Positions 44,716 to 54,322 of a stretch of 64,000 nt of DNA are shown piece after piece. The notes beneath the pieces are model-generated. The model was not told the DNA's origin. It did no database searches and saw only the letters and a list, made by a program, of their open reading frames with translations. Positions within the stretch are counted from its first letter, which is position 1; each line of letters starts with the position of its first letter. The translations under genes and the position numbers were made by a program. Where the stretch lies: NCBI GenBank assembly GCA_018902385.1, contig JABSSW010000008.1, positions 620,001-684,000 of the forward strand, in the 5' to 3' direction. Source of the stretch: Physcia stellaris. Taxonomy: Eukaryota; Ascomycota; Lecanoromycetes; Caliciales; Physciaceae.

Positions 44716-47700
44716 TTATTGGATCGGGTTCTGGCTTACTGGATCAAGACGGAGATGCCGGTTCGCCAATCCAGCTGCGCCGGTGAGAGCATGAATTCCA
44801 TGAGGAGATCTATTTTCCCGCCGGAAGAACTCCTCTAGTAGTATGTTGATCTTAGCTTCAATAGTTTCCGGACCTTCACGTCCAAATAATAGTGATGTGC
44901 CTCCAATCTTCTCCATTTCCCGGATATAATGGCCTAGCATGTGTGCATTCTGCGCTTTTGTCTTTGAGTTGATCAGCTTACGAGGCAGTCCACTGCCAAA
45001 TAATACCCCTAGACGAAGCTTGCAAGCCTTGGCGACGACAGGACGTTCGACGGAAACCCTGAATAGCTTTAACTTCAAGAGAAGTTGGAGGCCCCAGCGC
45101 CAGTCCAAGCCGCCGATCCGACTATGCTGGAAGCCCCAAGCGACAATGGCCTGCTGAACTCTTGGTGGGAACAGGACGAAGAGTGGGTGCCTGCTTTCAT
45201 CAGGATTCATACGGGAGGGGACATTGATCAACCGCCGTGTGGTCCACTTCGACATCACTTGGTGACTAGGGAGTAGCCCTAGGGATGGCCCTGCTGAGGA
45301 TCCTGAGTAGTACTTGGCTAGCCAAAGTGCGAGCTTCTCATATTCCTCTAATTGGCCTGTCATTCCGAGCCGGCGAAGGATTTCAATCCAAGCAATACAT
45401 GGTACAACGCCACCAGACCTGAGAACATTCTGCCAGATATTTGTTATAATGGGTAGATCGTGGATATAGTGAGGACGTTTGCCGATCGAGCGGCGTGTTA
45501 GCAGGCAGATGCGGACGTAGGAGCTACTGGTGGATTCAATTGGAATCCCCGAAGAATGCATAACCTTGAGGGTACGATCGACTGCTTGGATGTCTTTTCG
45601 CTTCAGGTGCAGTCGAAGATATAAATTCCAGTAAACAATCGGGTGAGATCTATCCGCATGTTTTGCAGTAAGAATGGCAAGAGTTCGATTAACCTGAAGT
45701 TGATCACCGCTCGCATAGTAATTGAAGAGAAGAGATTCTTGCAAAGGCTTGTCATCAAACGTTTCAGGATGAAGATCGCACTGCGCGACATTCTTTAGCA
45801 ACTGCGCATCGTCTTCTGTCGCCAGTTTCTTCACAATGGAACAATATGTAGACGAATCGAGCGTCAAGCCAGCAGTCTCGATCTCCGCTATGCTTGCCCT
45901 GACCGATTTTGGAGAGGCGTTGACTCGCACAACGATCTCCTTCAGTGATTGGGCATTGATACAGTCGACGCCTACAATTCTGAGGAGCTTGACGACGGAA
46001 CCAATAGAGAAACAAGAGGTTGCAAATAAGCGAGCGCACAGTTCGTCGCTGATCGCACTCGGCGTAATACCATGGATTTCCGCGAGCCGTTGATCAATCA
46101 GCTCTTGTGAGCCTGCATCGATTGGGAGCGGATGCTTTATGAAAGAGGGAAGCGGGACAGACGCTTTGACCGTCGTTTTTACCATGGTTGCCAGCAGTGT
46201 GCGATCACCATAGAGGACCATGTAGCGAAATAAGGGTCTGTAGAGATGCAAATCTGTAGGTATGTCTCTCTTCGTAATAAGTACGTTGTGCCAGCTAGCC
46301 GCACCCTCAAAATCCTCATTTTGATACAATCTCAGCATGATCTTGGCGTATAGATCTGAGAATGGTAGATCCATATAGATTAATTGAAGCTTCTCCATTC
46401 TGTCAGGCGATCGGTTTGATTTCCTATGAATCATGTTGAACAGCGACATGAATTGCCCAGCGGTGGGCGGAAATGTTTTGTAGAGTCGGTTATGCATTTG
46501 TAAGGTCCCAGGGCTGTTTCTAGCAAGCTCGAGGAGTATGATATTCAGGTAGAGATTTTCCCAATGCGATTTAGTCTTTTGCTGCAGATCTACTGCATAC
46601 TGGATTACCGACAATATCATGCCGTGAGATAGACCCATTTCAACAAAATAGCCCCAGAGCTGGTCGGCCGTTGCACCCTTAGTAGGCAACTCAATTTTGC
46701 GTCTTTGAATTTCCCTCCAAATCTGCTTTAGTCCTCGGGTATTACCATGCCGGCTTTTTTTCAAGACAACTTGCCGTAGAAGCTCAAAATCGGAGAAACA
46801 GTCATTACGATCACCAGGCCTTGATTCTTGAGCCGTTGCAATTGGTCCCTGTACCTTCCGGGCTAGGCTTCGTCGATGATGTTGGGTAAGTCCATTTTTG
46901 CCTGAAAGTTCATGATCTGACCGACTTGCACCATCTCCATCAAGCTTGGGGTGCTGTGTCAGGTTGTGCGTTGCTTTTACTTCGAGCTCATCGTCTTCCG
47001 CTTGGGCATCCAAGTCTCGCTCGCGAAGAACCTCGCCACGAGAAACATCCCTACTGCCACAACCTCCAACAACCTGGTCGAGTCGTAACAATGTATGCCG
47101 ATCATGGCGTGTTTTGTGTCTGATCGATTGACTTTCCAAATTCTTAGCTGAGTCATTCGGATTTACATATTCTCTTGTCAATGGACGTTCTGTAGATTGA
47201 GCTGGATTGCTCAGACGTCGGTCGGTGTCTGCGCAAGTGCTAGTGTTTGTTTCTGAACTATGTTGACTCCCTTCGGTAGACTTCCATGGTCTTATCTGAC
47301 GTTCTTGGGCTATTCCATCAATGTTGTATCTTGTGATTCTTAGAGTAGATGAATGGTCGATGCCGCTGTCTTGGTACTCTTGTTTGTTGGAACAATGTCC
47401 GGCACCCCAATCGTTCGGTATAGCATCACTATGCTCTGGCTGTTGAGACAACTGCACGGCAGCTTTTCGCATCTGTGTTTCACTCTTGGCTAGGTATTGT
47501 TGGGCATCCGCACTTTTCAATCGGTGCCTTTTCCTCGCCTGGTACTCGTTTTCCATTGTGTCCAATTCTTGAATAGATTTGTCTTCGGGAGATTCCATCG
47601 ACATGTGCCATTTGTCCTTTTTAGTCTCCCAATTTGCATCTGGTTGCCGCTGAACATATCTGATATTGACTGTTCCTCGCGCACGACGGGTCCCCTTCAA

Positions 47701-47907
47701 CCTCAGTGTGGGGATCTTCTCTTCGCATCCCTCGCCTTCTTTCGCCGACGAGCTGGAAAATGTTCCGTGGCCGCGTTGACTTGGCCTTTGCGGTAGTACC
47801 GCTCTGCATGGCCAGCAAGATTGACAATGTTTTGACGACTCAATGGCATTTCGTAGGACGGATAGCGTTGAAGGGCTCCCACAAAGTCGTTGCAGCACTG
47901 GTCGCAT
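44716..47907 (-). CDS. Mitochondrial pentatricopeptide-repeat (PPR) protein
   Basis: One uninterrupted exon of 1063 residues. The N-terminus is Arg/Ser-rich without acids and ends in RGHGTFSSSSAKEGEG, a typical mitochondrial presequence with its cleavage region. Residues ~80-370 are hydrophilic and probably disordered. From ~380 to ~960 the protein is all-helical, with PPR-like helix pairs such as YAKIMLRLYQNEDFEGAASW, IVYWNLYLRLHLKRKDIQAV and CIAWIEILRRLGMTGQLEEY. The last stretch (KAQNAHMLGHYIREMEKIGG) is also helical. Fungal proteins of this type act in mitochondrial mRNA stability or translation; the target RNA cannot be told. It is head-to-head with COX7 across 274 bp, consistent with shared control of respiratory genes. 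Confidence 0.78.
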   Translation of the reverse strand: MRPVLQRLCGSPSTLSVLRNAIESSKHCQSCWPCRAVLPQRPSQRGHGTFSSSSAKEGEGCEEKIPTLRLKGTRRARGTVNIRYVQRQPDANWETKKDKWHMSMESPEDKSIQELDTMENEYQARKRHRLKSADAQQYLAKSETQMRKAAVQLSQQPEHSDAIPNDWGAGHCSNKQEYQDSGIDHSSTLRITRYNIDGIAQERQIRPWKSTEGSQHSSETNTSTCADTDRRLSNPAQSTERPLTREYVNPNDSAKNLESQSIRHKTRHDRHTLLRLDQVVGGCGSRDVSRGEVLRERDLDAQAEDDELEVKATHNLTQHPKLDGDGASRSDHELSGKNGLTQHHRRSLARKVQGPIATAQESRPGDRNDCFSDFELLRQVVLKKSRHGNTRGLKQIWREIQRRKIELPTKGATADQLWGYFVEMGLSHGMILSVIQYAVDLQQKTKSHWENLYLNIILLELARNSPGTLQMHNRLYKTFPPTAGQFMSLFNMIHRKSNRSPDRMEKLQLIYMDLPFSDLYAKIMLRLYQNEDFEGAASWHNVLITKRDIPTDLHLYRPLFRYMVLYGDRTLLATMVKTTVKASVPLPSFIKHPLPIDAGSQELIDQRLAEIHGITPSAISDELCARLFATSCFSIGSVVKLLRIVGVDCINAQSLKEIVVRVNASPKSVRASIAEIETAGLTLDSSTYCSIVKKLATEDDAQLLKNVAQCDLHPETFDDKPLQESLLFNYYASGDQLQVNRTLAILTAKHADRSHPIVYWNLYLRLHLKRKDIQAVDRTLKVMHSSGIPIESTSSSYVRICLLTRRSIGKRPHYIHDLPIITNIWQNVLRSGGVVPCIAWIEILRRLGMTGQLEEYEKLALWLAKYYSGSSAGPSLGLLPSHQVMSKWTTRRLINVPSRMNPDESRHPLFVLFPPRVQQAIVAWGFQHSRIGGLDWRWGLQLLLKLKLFRVSVERPVVAKACKLRLGVLFGSGLPRKLINSKTKAQNAHMLGHYIREMEKIGGTSLLFGREGPETIEAKINILLEEFFRRENRSPHGIHALTGAAGLANRHLRLDPVSQNPIQ

Positions 47908-48181
47908 ACAGCAGGATTCCCCTGCTCGAATCGTGACTATTGATTCATCATAGCGTAGCCACTTCTAGATGTTGACTGAGCCCGAACAGAAGGAGGAGGT
48001 AGCGGAGGAAAATATGGTGTGAAGTAGTTTTCTGATTGCTTGGATCTTAAGCTCTGGGTCCGGCTCTGCTGAGTCAGCATGGCCGAGCCCTGCAATGCGA
48101 TTGACCTTCACCTCAACGACAATCAGATACCCACATCCTCGTCTCCCAGGCTCTAATTCTATCGTCAGATCGTAATCAGTC
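47908..48181. promoter_or_regulatory. Bidirectional promoter of the PPR gene and COX7
   Basis: Two divergent nuclear genes for mitochondrial proteins start 274 bp apart. No further motif is claimed. Confidence 0.5.
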
Positions 48182-48812
48182 ATGGCAGGGTAAGTTATCG
48201 GTAATAGGCCTTGATCGCTTCACGCAAGCCACCAGAATAATTCCTCCTGGAGCTAAAACACCAAACCCTTCCACCTCACCTGTAGCAATGCTAACGACAA
48301 CTGAATAACAGCTGGGGCTGGACATACCGCGAGAACCGTGTGCCTCATTACCAAAGACTCTTTCAGAAGAACGACGGCCTGAGGCAATGGAATAAGGTCA
48401 GTCTCTGCACACTTGTTCCTGCCGCAGAAGAAACAATGCCATCACTATGGTCAAGCTCCGGCACGAAGGAATACCAGTCGGCTGATGAATCGAGCAACAG
48501 ACTCCCCGTAGCAAATTCCTGCTTTACCCCTACTATGCCATCATGTTTACCAGTCTCGCCGGTGAGTCCCCATAAACTTCCCTATCATCTTCTCGCCACG
48601 TCTCGCACCACCATGGATGATGTATAATAGCTAATGCATTTTGCTTAGGGTCGCAATACATGATGATCCGCCTAGTACTGGTATGCTTATCTCTTTGCTC
48701 ACCCTACTCCTTGAGGTCCCCTAGCAGTCTTTCGAGCACGGGTACGAGGTTTCAGAAGAGGGAGTGCTAACACCTCGGATAGGGGCATAAGACATGGTTC
48801 GGTAAAGATTAG
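48182..48812 (+). CDS. COX7: Cytochrome c oxidase subunit VIIa (Cox7)
   Basis: Five small exons (48182-48189, 48312-48396, 48501-48561, 48649-48680, 48783-48812) give 71 residues. The product begins MAGWGWTYRENRVPHYQRLF and continues QWNKTPRSKFLLYPYYAIMF, then TSLAGSQYMMIRLVLGHKTW, ending FGKD. The core PRS..LYPYYAI matches PRSALYLYPFYAIF of yeast Cox7, including the single TM helix that starts there. It is a nuclear-coded inner-membrane subunit of complex IV. All four introns (122, 104, 87 and 102 nt) carry proper ends, and every phase closes. No open frame longer than about 95 codons marks this gene, so automatic annotation could miss it. The first coding exon is 8 nt. Confidence 0.9.
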
Positions 48813-49237
48813 AGGCGATGCATTTCCGGTAGACGTTTGAGGTCGGAATTGCTGGGAATTTGGTGCTTTTGTACATACATATGCGGGTCTCATCAAAGGC
48901 AAAGAAGTTGCTCAGCAATACAATGGATCTCTGATGTATCCTCGTTGGCTCAATGAGGCCTCGCCGTGTCCTGTTCCATACGATTTGCCATTCATGAGGA
49001 TCCAATAAGGCGGTAGAGGAGGACTGTTATGGGGATTGGCTATTGTGTGCCACGTAAACTAATTTTCTAATAGTACAAGTAGCCACTAATTGTTGAAAGC
49101 TCTCTAGTGAGCTGATAGTGACATGGGTATCAAATGCTGAGGTAAACCTCTTATAAATGCTCGCTCGTCAGATGCCACTCCTCATCCAATACTAAAGGCC
49201 CGCTGTATCAAATGCAATCAAACCAGCCACCAGCCGC
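48813..49237. other. Convergent 3' region of COX7 and SET9
   Basis: Nothing coding is seen. An antisense ORF at 48721-49005 overlaps the last COX7 exon in a wrong frame. Confidence 0.5.
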
Positions 49238-51562
49238 TTACTTCAACTTGACCTTCCGAGGCCGCCCTCCCTTGTTCTTCTTGACGACTTTATCGTCCGC
49301 AACCTTGAATTTTCCTTTTCCTTTGCCTTTCCCTTTCCCTACTCCCTTCGCTTTGACTTGACTGGCCGCTTCCTTTGCCTTTGCAGTCCCTCTCCTAGTT
49401 CTCTTCTTCGGCGACTCCTCTACCTCCACTTCCTCCCCAACATCGCCGACCTCTGCATCATGCAGGACACCGTCCTCCTTCCTTGGATTCAAGCCCCTTC
49501 CCCTCTTCCTAACACTTCTCTCTTCCTCGGTGGTAAGGAAGCGATGCACGGTTCTATGATCCATGACCCTCTCCTCATCGCATTTCCCGGCCCTCTCTGT
49601 CTTTGGCCACTGATACCCATACAGCATGCTATGTCTCTCGCATCTTGGACACTCTTTTCGAGTAAGATAGCCGTTAGCTTGTACCCATGTGTTGTTACAT
49701 GTATGGCAATCGACCCATCGAGAGTATTTTTCGCCCAAGAGGAGGGGTGTTCGGATGTAGTCTCGAGGCGTTCGCGTTGATGGTAGGGAGGATTGAACCA
49801 TGTCTGACACGTCGGGAGCGGAAGTAACCTCGACAGTGGGGAGGACAGATGACAGCATCTTATGAGTACGGCGATCGGGGGATATCTTGAGAGGGGGGCT
49901 TTGCTCTGCGGACGATGTCGTTTTTGAAGTCATCATAGTCGGCAGTAGGCGAGAGGTCGGACAGGTCGCTATCTGTATTGTCGATAATGGGGATGCCGAT
50001 TTTCGGTGAGCTGGGTGTGACGCTTTTGCTCGGCGTCGTCAAGGGGGTTGAAGCTGGCGGGGCGCTACTTGGAGACGTGCGTTCACTGACTGAGTCTGAG
50101 CTTTGCGAGTCGTCGGCGATGGTTTTGGGTGCAGTTATGATAAGATTGCTAGGCGTTCGAGGCGTGTCTGGCACGTTGATCAGAGCGCGTGTTTGTACCC
50201 CAATTGAATGAGATGTGGCCTGAGGCGCTGGTAATTGTGTCTCTGAGGTGTCACTCGGTGCCGCCGTGGATATCTCATCAAATGTGCGCTTTCGCCTATA
50301 GTGATCTCTCGCCTTCGCTAGACCAGCCTTCAGACTTTTCACGAGCTCGTCCTCTTCTTTCACCGGTACGTCCTCTCTCTGTGAAGTCGGAGGACTGATG
50401 AGGGGCTTGCGGCTTTTGACGAGACGGTCGGGTTGATAAGTAGAAGAAATGGGTTCCATCTCATTCCTAAGACTTGACTTGCCTCGTAAAGACTTCCTTT
50501 GCGGAGCTGTCTTTTGTACGCTACCAAATGCTGGCACTTTGCTGGGTGATGGAGTTGTTGCAGCATTCGTCTTAAGTCTCTTGGGTGGAGGAAACTCGGA
50601 AAATTCGGGGGTCATTGAAACTGACCCGGGCGAGGAAACTGATGGATTTCTCTTGGAAGATCGAAGAGAATAATGACCGGACATCTCCATGTCAAGAGGT
50701 GTACTGATACCGCTTACATTTGCGCTTTGCACTTGAGTTGGCCAACCACCCCGGCCGGCTTTCTCACAGGAAAGGCAAAGGCATTCGCAGTTGTTTTCAC
50801 CGAAGTAATGGTCGCCATATGTAACGGTGATCTCATCACCTTCGGAGATATTGCGGACTGCAACCACCTCCATGCCGTCTGATCCCCGAGTCACAAGTCG
50901 AGCATTGGCGTTGCAATCATGATTTGCGAACCGAGCAGGGCCAAGGAAGAGCGAGGGCATCTTCTTTCGACTCGAGACGACGATGCTGAAGTCTCGTCTA
51001 GTGAGATCCAGATCACTCTCTTCCTCGGGAGTCATGGCTACCTTATTCCCACAGAGGTACTTAATCACATCCCCCTTCTTTATATTTCGCCGCGCTGTGA
51101 CTGCAGCTTCATGTGTCACAATGGTGTATCGATTGGTTGTAGAAACTTCAAAGGGACAGTCCGTGTTCCAAATGTTGATATATTTTCGCATATGCTTCTT
51201 GAAATGCTCCTTCTCTCTGTCGCTCTTGAGGTTATGGTAGTATTTGCGGAGCCCGGGAAGCTCCAATAGAGATGACTCGGTTTTTTGCAAATCCTTCTCA
51301 ACAATGAGGTCATGCAATAGAACATGCGTAATATCGTCTTGATTGATACCGCGCGTAAGGTTGTACTTGGATCGATTTTTGCGAATGGTTGTCCAGAAGT
51401 AGACCTGTCGCTTCTGATCAGTACAAAATTCCTCAGTGAGCTCAAGTGATAGGTCTATACACATACGTGATCTACTAGCGCATCGGTCAATATGTCGTCG
51501 TACCCAGCCAGCTGGGTAAGAGTTAAGCGATCCTTTCTCGCTATAGCGCCCTGTTGATTCAT
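49238..51562 (-). CDS. SET9: Histone H4 lysine-20 methyltransferase Set9 (SUV420 type)
   Basis: Exon 1 (51562-51467) codes [20 protein letters not shown] and [13 protein letters not shown] 62-nt intron leads to exon 2 (51404-49914) beginning [14 protein letters not shown]. The SET domain covers ~125-235 with [40 protein letters not shown] and post-SET cysteines CECLCLSC. A long Ser/Pro-rich region follows. The conserved C-terminal part, with the Cys pairs [14 protein letters not shown] and [18 protein letters not shown], is in another frame. Joining it needs either a 55-nt intron at 49913-49859 with a weak GTCCGC donor (735 residues in total) or a one-base indel at the A-run near 49924. The enzyme methylates H4K20 and supports DNA-damage checkpoint signalling. 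The end is Lys/Gly-rich with an AT-hook-like KGGRPRKVK. Confidence 0.9.
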
Positions 51563-52078
51563 GGCTGCGACACGTAGTGATGTTCGTAGTTCTTCAGATA
51601 TGGCAGGAGATATCCTAAGACTCTACGGACGAATTGCTGACAGAATCAAAGAAATGTGGCAACGTTCAGCTTGAAGCAAGGGCTGAGGGGGCTGAGATGA
51701 CATGAAATGCGCAAGGAACAAATAGAGAATGATAGCAAAGCCTTAGGAAACCCTAGACTTTGTGGTGGGTTATGAGAGTACAAAATCCAAAAGGAGTGAA
51801 TTCATCTCATTAGCTTTCTCCCCACCCACGACCAACACAAGAGGAAGGCAAAGGAAGGTGTCGCATTCAGCAGAAGAGCCAGCCCCCAGCGTCATGTATT
51901 CAGACCGAGCCAGGGGTCGCTTGCAGGGATCCAGCTGGAGAATTTGCGGCTTGATCCCCTATTTCTTGGCGATCGGCCTGGCCCTTCTTTTGCCCGGAGA
52001 TGCTTCCAGGTTTCGTGAATGAGGTCTTCTCTCTGGAAGAATAACGACGTGGTACAAGTACTGTAGTATGTTGCCACG
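51563..52078. promoter_or_regulatory. Divergent promoter of SET9 and mitochondrial uL14
   Basis: A 516-bp gap between divergent starts. It has one telobox-like AACCCTAG at 51749-51756. No ORF here is supported. Confidence 0.45.
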
Positions 52079-52733
52079 ATGATACAACTGAAGGTATGCT
52101 TAGAATGAAAAAACATCCATTGCTAATATCATGCCCTTCTGATCATATCGCCTTAGACGATGCTTAATTGCATCGACAACTCCGGAGCCACCCTCGTGGA
52201 ATGCGTTGCCAATATGCGGATGAAGAGACACGGCAGGATTGGTAAAGACAACATAATCACGTTGTACAAGACAGAGAACTGAGTCGTGTCAGGGGACCGT
52301 ATAATCGTCGTGGTTCAGAAGACCCGATCACTCGGGGAAAGCCTAGCTGGGACAGGTGGTGCCGGTGGTATAGCTGCGGCGAACAAGGTCAAAAGAGGCG
52401 ATGTAAGACACGCCATCATAGTGAGAACGAAGAAGAAGGTGCAAAGGAAGGATGGGATGGTGGTGCGATTCGACGATAATGCGTGCGCGCTCATTGGGAA
52501 GAATGGGGAGCCTCTGGGGACCCGGATAAACGGTGAGTCTGCACCCTCTTGTGGTGTACAGCGGGACCTTTCGGTCGCAAGAAGACTCGGAGTATACATC
52601 AATATAACTTCGGAGGAGGGAAAGTCTGTCTTCATTGACCAACCTGCTGATTTTTGGCACAGGTGTTGTGGGCTCAGAGCTTCGGGAAAAGCATTGGTCG
52701 AAGATATTATCACTAGCATCCTCACATGTGTGA
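52079..52733 (+). CDS. MRPL38: Mitochondrial large-subunit ribosomal protein uL14m
   Basis: Four exons (52079-52093, 52157-52241, 52293-52532, 52663-52733) give 136 residues. The reading is [20 protein letters not shown], then [20 protein letters not shown]. The L14 core follows ([40 protein letters not shown]) and the end is [20 protein letters not shown] plus LASSHV. It corresponds to bacterial L14 and to yeast Mrpl38, at the subunit interface of the mitoribosome. The N-terminus is almost bacterial-like, as in yeast, without a long presequence. It converges on RPB9 with 217 bp between stops. Confidence 0.93.
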
Positions 52734-52950
52734 ACCTCTCAACTATCAGAACCATCGTGTCATTTGGACCTATATGTGTGACTTGGTAAAGTCTTTCGAC
52801 ATTGTTCTTTCCGTAAACGCCCCGCTAGAACACCCCAGGTCCACCAAGAGTCCGAAGCCAGAACGCCGCGCTTTGCGTATGCAAGACACATTCAAAGAAC
52901 CAGGTAACCTTTCGCTCGATGACCCGGATGGTACCAACAGTCCATGCACG

Positions 52951-53691
52951 CTAAGTGAAAATCGAACCGCAACTGCAGCAAACATAGAAAAGTTTCTGCA
53001 ACGGGCGTTAGCATTTTGTCCTTTACCACCCATTCCAGAAGAACCTACCATCCCAGTCTCCGCCGACCGCTGTTGGGATTGGAAAAACACCGCTTCGGTC
53101 TCCTTGCAATTAGGGCATTGCTTGTTCGACCTTGGCAGCTGCAACGAAACCCCACGTCAGCAATCATGGTCATGAAGACTTGCGTTCACCCAGCTCGTCT
53201 TCTTCATCTCCATCATCTGCTGCCCATTCGCTGGAAGTCTCCATGTCCGCGCTGTGACACGCGTTGTTATTGTCTTTTTTGTAGATGTTCTGGACGACCT
53301 TGGTCTTCCTGTGCTGCTCCTCGCAATAAAAACACGAGATCGCCTGCCCACAGAGAGTGCAAAAGTCGGGCAAACCAACCGTAGGATCTGAGCCCACATC
53401 CGTCGTCACACCCGCTGTTTCACCGATTGACGTGTCGAGATTGTTCCGGTAGACACATGATGAAGAGGCTTTTTCGCTGTACTGGCATGTTTTACAGGCA
53501 AACATGAGCTCATGAGTTTCCTGGTTTTCTTGAGGAAAGAGCAAGTTTGCACTATCAAGTCTGGTCAGTAAAGTGGTAATGAGGTCGCTTTGCGGGAAGA
53601 ATACCTACCAGTCAGCACAGAACTTGAATGTTATCGGGTCTTTGGCGGGCCTCTTGGTGGCTTCTGATTGAGGTTCTGGTGAGGCGGACAT
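52951..53691 (-). CDS. RPB9: RNA polymerase II subunit Rpb9
   Basis: Four exons (53691-53609, 53551-53380, 53138-53049, 52995-52951) give 129 residues. The first zinc ribbon reads FKFCADCANLLFPQENQETH with FACKTCQYSEKASSSCVYRN. The linker GETAGVTTDVGSDPTLPRSN crosses the intron. The second, TFIIS-like ribbon has KQCPNCKETEAVFFQSQQRS, AETGMKLFYVCCSCGSIFT. Rpb9 sits on the Pol II jaw and affects start-site choice, proofreading and TFIIS response. Intron 2 is 241 nt, and its first 210 nt remain open in frame, so retention would replace the second ribbon by another Cys-containing end. It shares a promoter region with ESS1. Confidence 0.95.
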
Positions 53692-54322
53692 GATTTTCGT
53701 GTTGTTGGTGGGAAGTCAATAGTAGAGTGCGTGATTTTCCACGATGGATGATGTAGCAGTAGGCTGGTCACTTGGCTAGTGGTGTCGTATGCTCAATGCA
53801 GGAAAGAAATTGAAAGCGAGGCGGATAGTGTTCCGACTTTTGACTTTTGACTGTTGGATGAGGAATGCGGTAAATGCGGCTGCTACTTTACTAAGGTACA
53901 GTACCTTAGAAGGTGTCACCCGGTAACCGGACAAACGGGGTAACCGGACAACCTAGGGTTGGCCTCGCAACTTCTTGCCCTAACCCTCGATGAGCCCCCG
54001 CCAACCCTAGGTTGTCCGGTTACCCCGTTTGTCCGGTTACCGGGTGACACCTTCTAGTGCTCCCGTACTTGCAGCTTAGTCCACAGTGGCGAGAGTGGAC
54101 CCTAACCAAACTACTCGTACTCCTGCTCGGCTGCTTCACGTTTCTCGTATCGCTATCACGTGGGGTGAATACGATTACGAGATGCAGCAACACGATCACG
54201 CATTCACTGCTTGAACCCTCCAGCCCTTTCGAATCGCTCAGCATCGGACCCCTCTCGACTCGTCAGCTCCCCCTGAATCCACGCTCGTTAAAGCTACCCG
54301 AATCCAGCTAAAGATCTTCGCA
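53692..54322. promoter_or_regulatory. Bidirectional promoter of RPB9 and ESS1, interrupted by a foldback element
   Basis: 631 bp separate the two starts. The middle is occupied by the 150-bp inverted-repeat element described separately. A 19-bp palindrome (CTAAGGTAC-A-GTACCTTAG) at 53891-53909 abuts and slightly overlaps its left end. Confidence 0.6.
53907..54056. mobile_element. Foldback MITE-like element with perfect 57-bp inverted arms and TA ends
   Basis: Arms 53907-53963 and 54000-54056 are exact reverse complements over all 57 bases; the loop is 36 nt. Both outer ends are TA, as expected for a Tc1/mariner/pogo-type TA target duplication, so the element proper is 53909-54054 (146 bp). 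Each arm contains two copies of GGTAACCGGACAA-like sequence. It has no coding capacity. The lack of any mismatch suggests a recent insertion or conversion between arms. The arms and loop include telobox-like motifs (CTAGGGTT at 53953, CCCTAACCCT at 53978). Confidence 0.85.

Noticed and set aside
52315-52755. Long ORF on the minus strand (146 codons)
   Set aside because: It is antisense to the mitochondrial uL14 exons, which have a clear family match.
52726-53175. 149-codon plus-strand ORF between MRPL38 and RPB9
   Set aside because: It covers the RPB9 exons in antisense, and the peptide has no motif.
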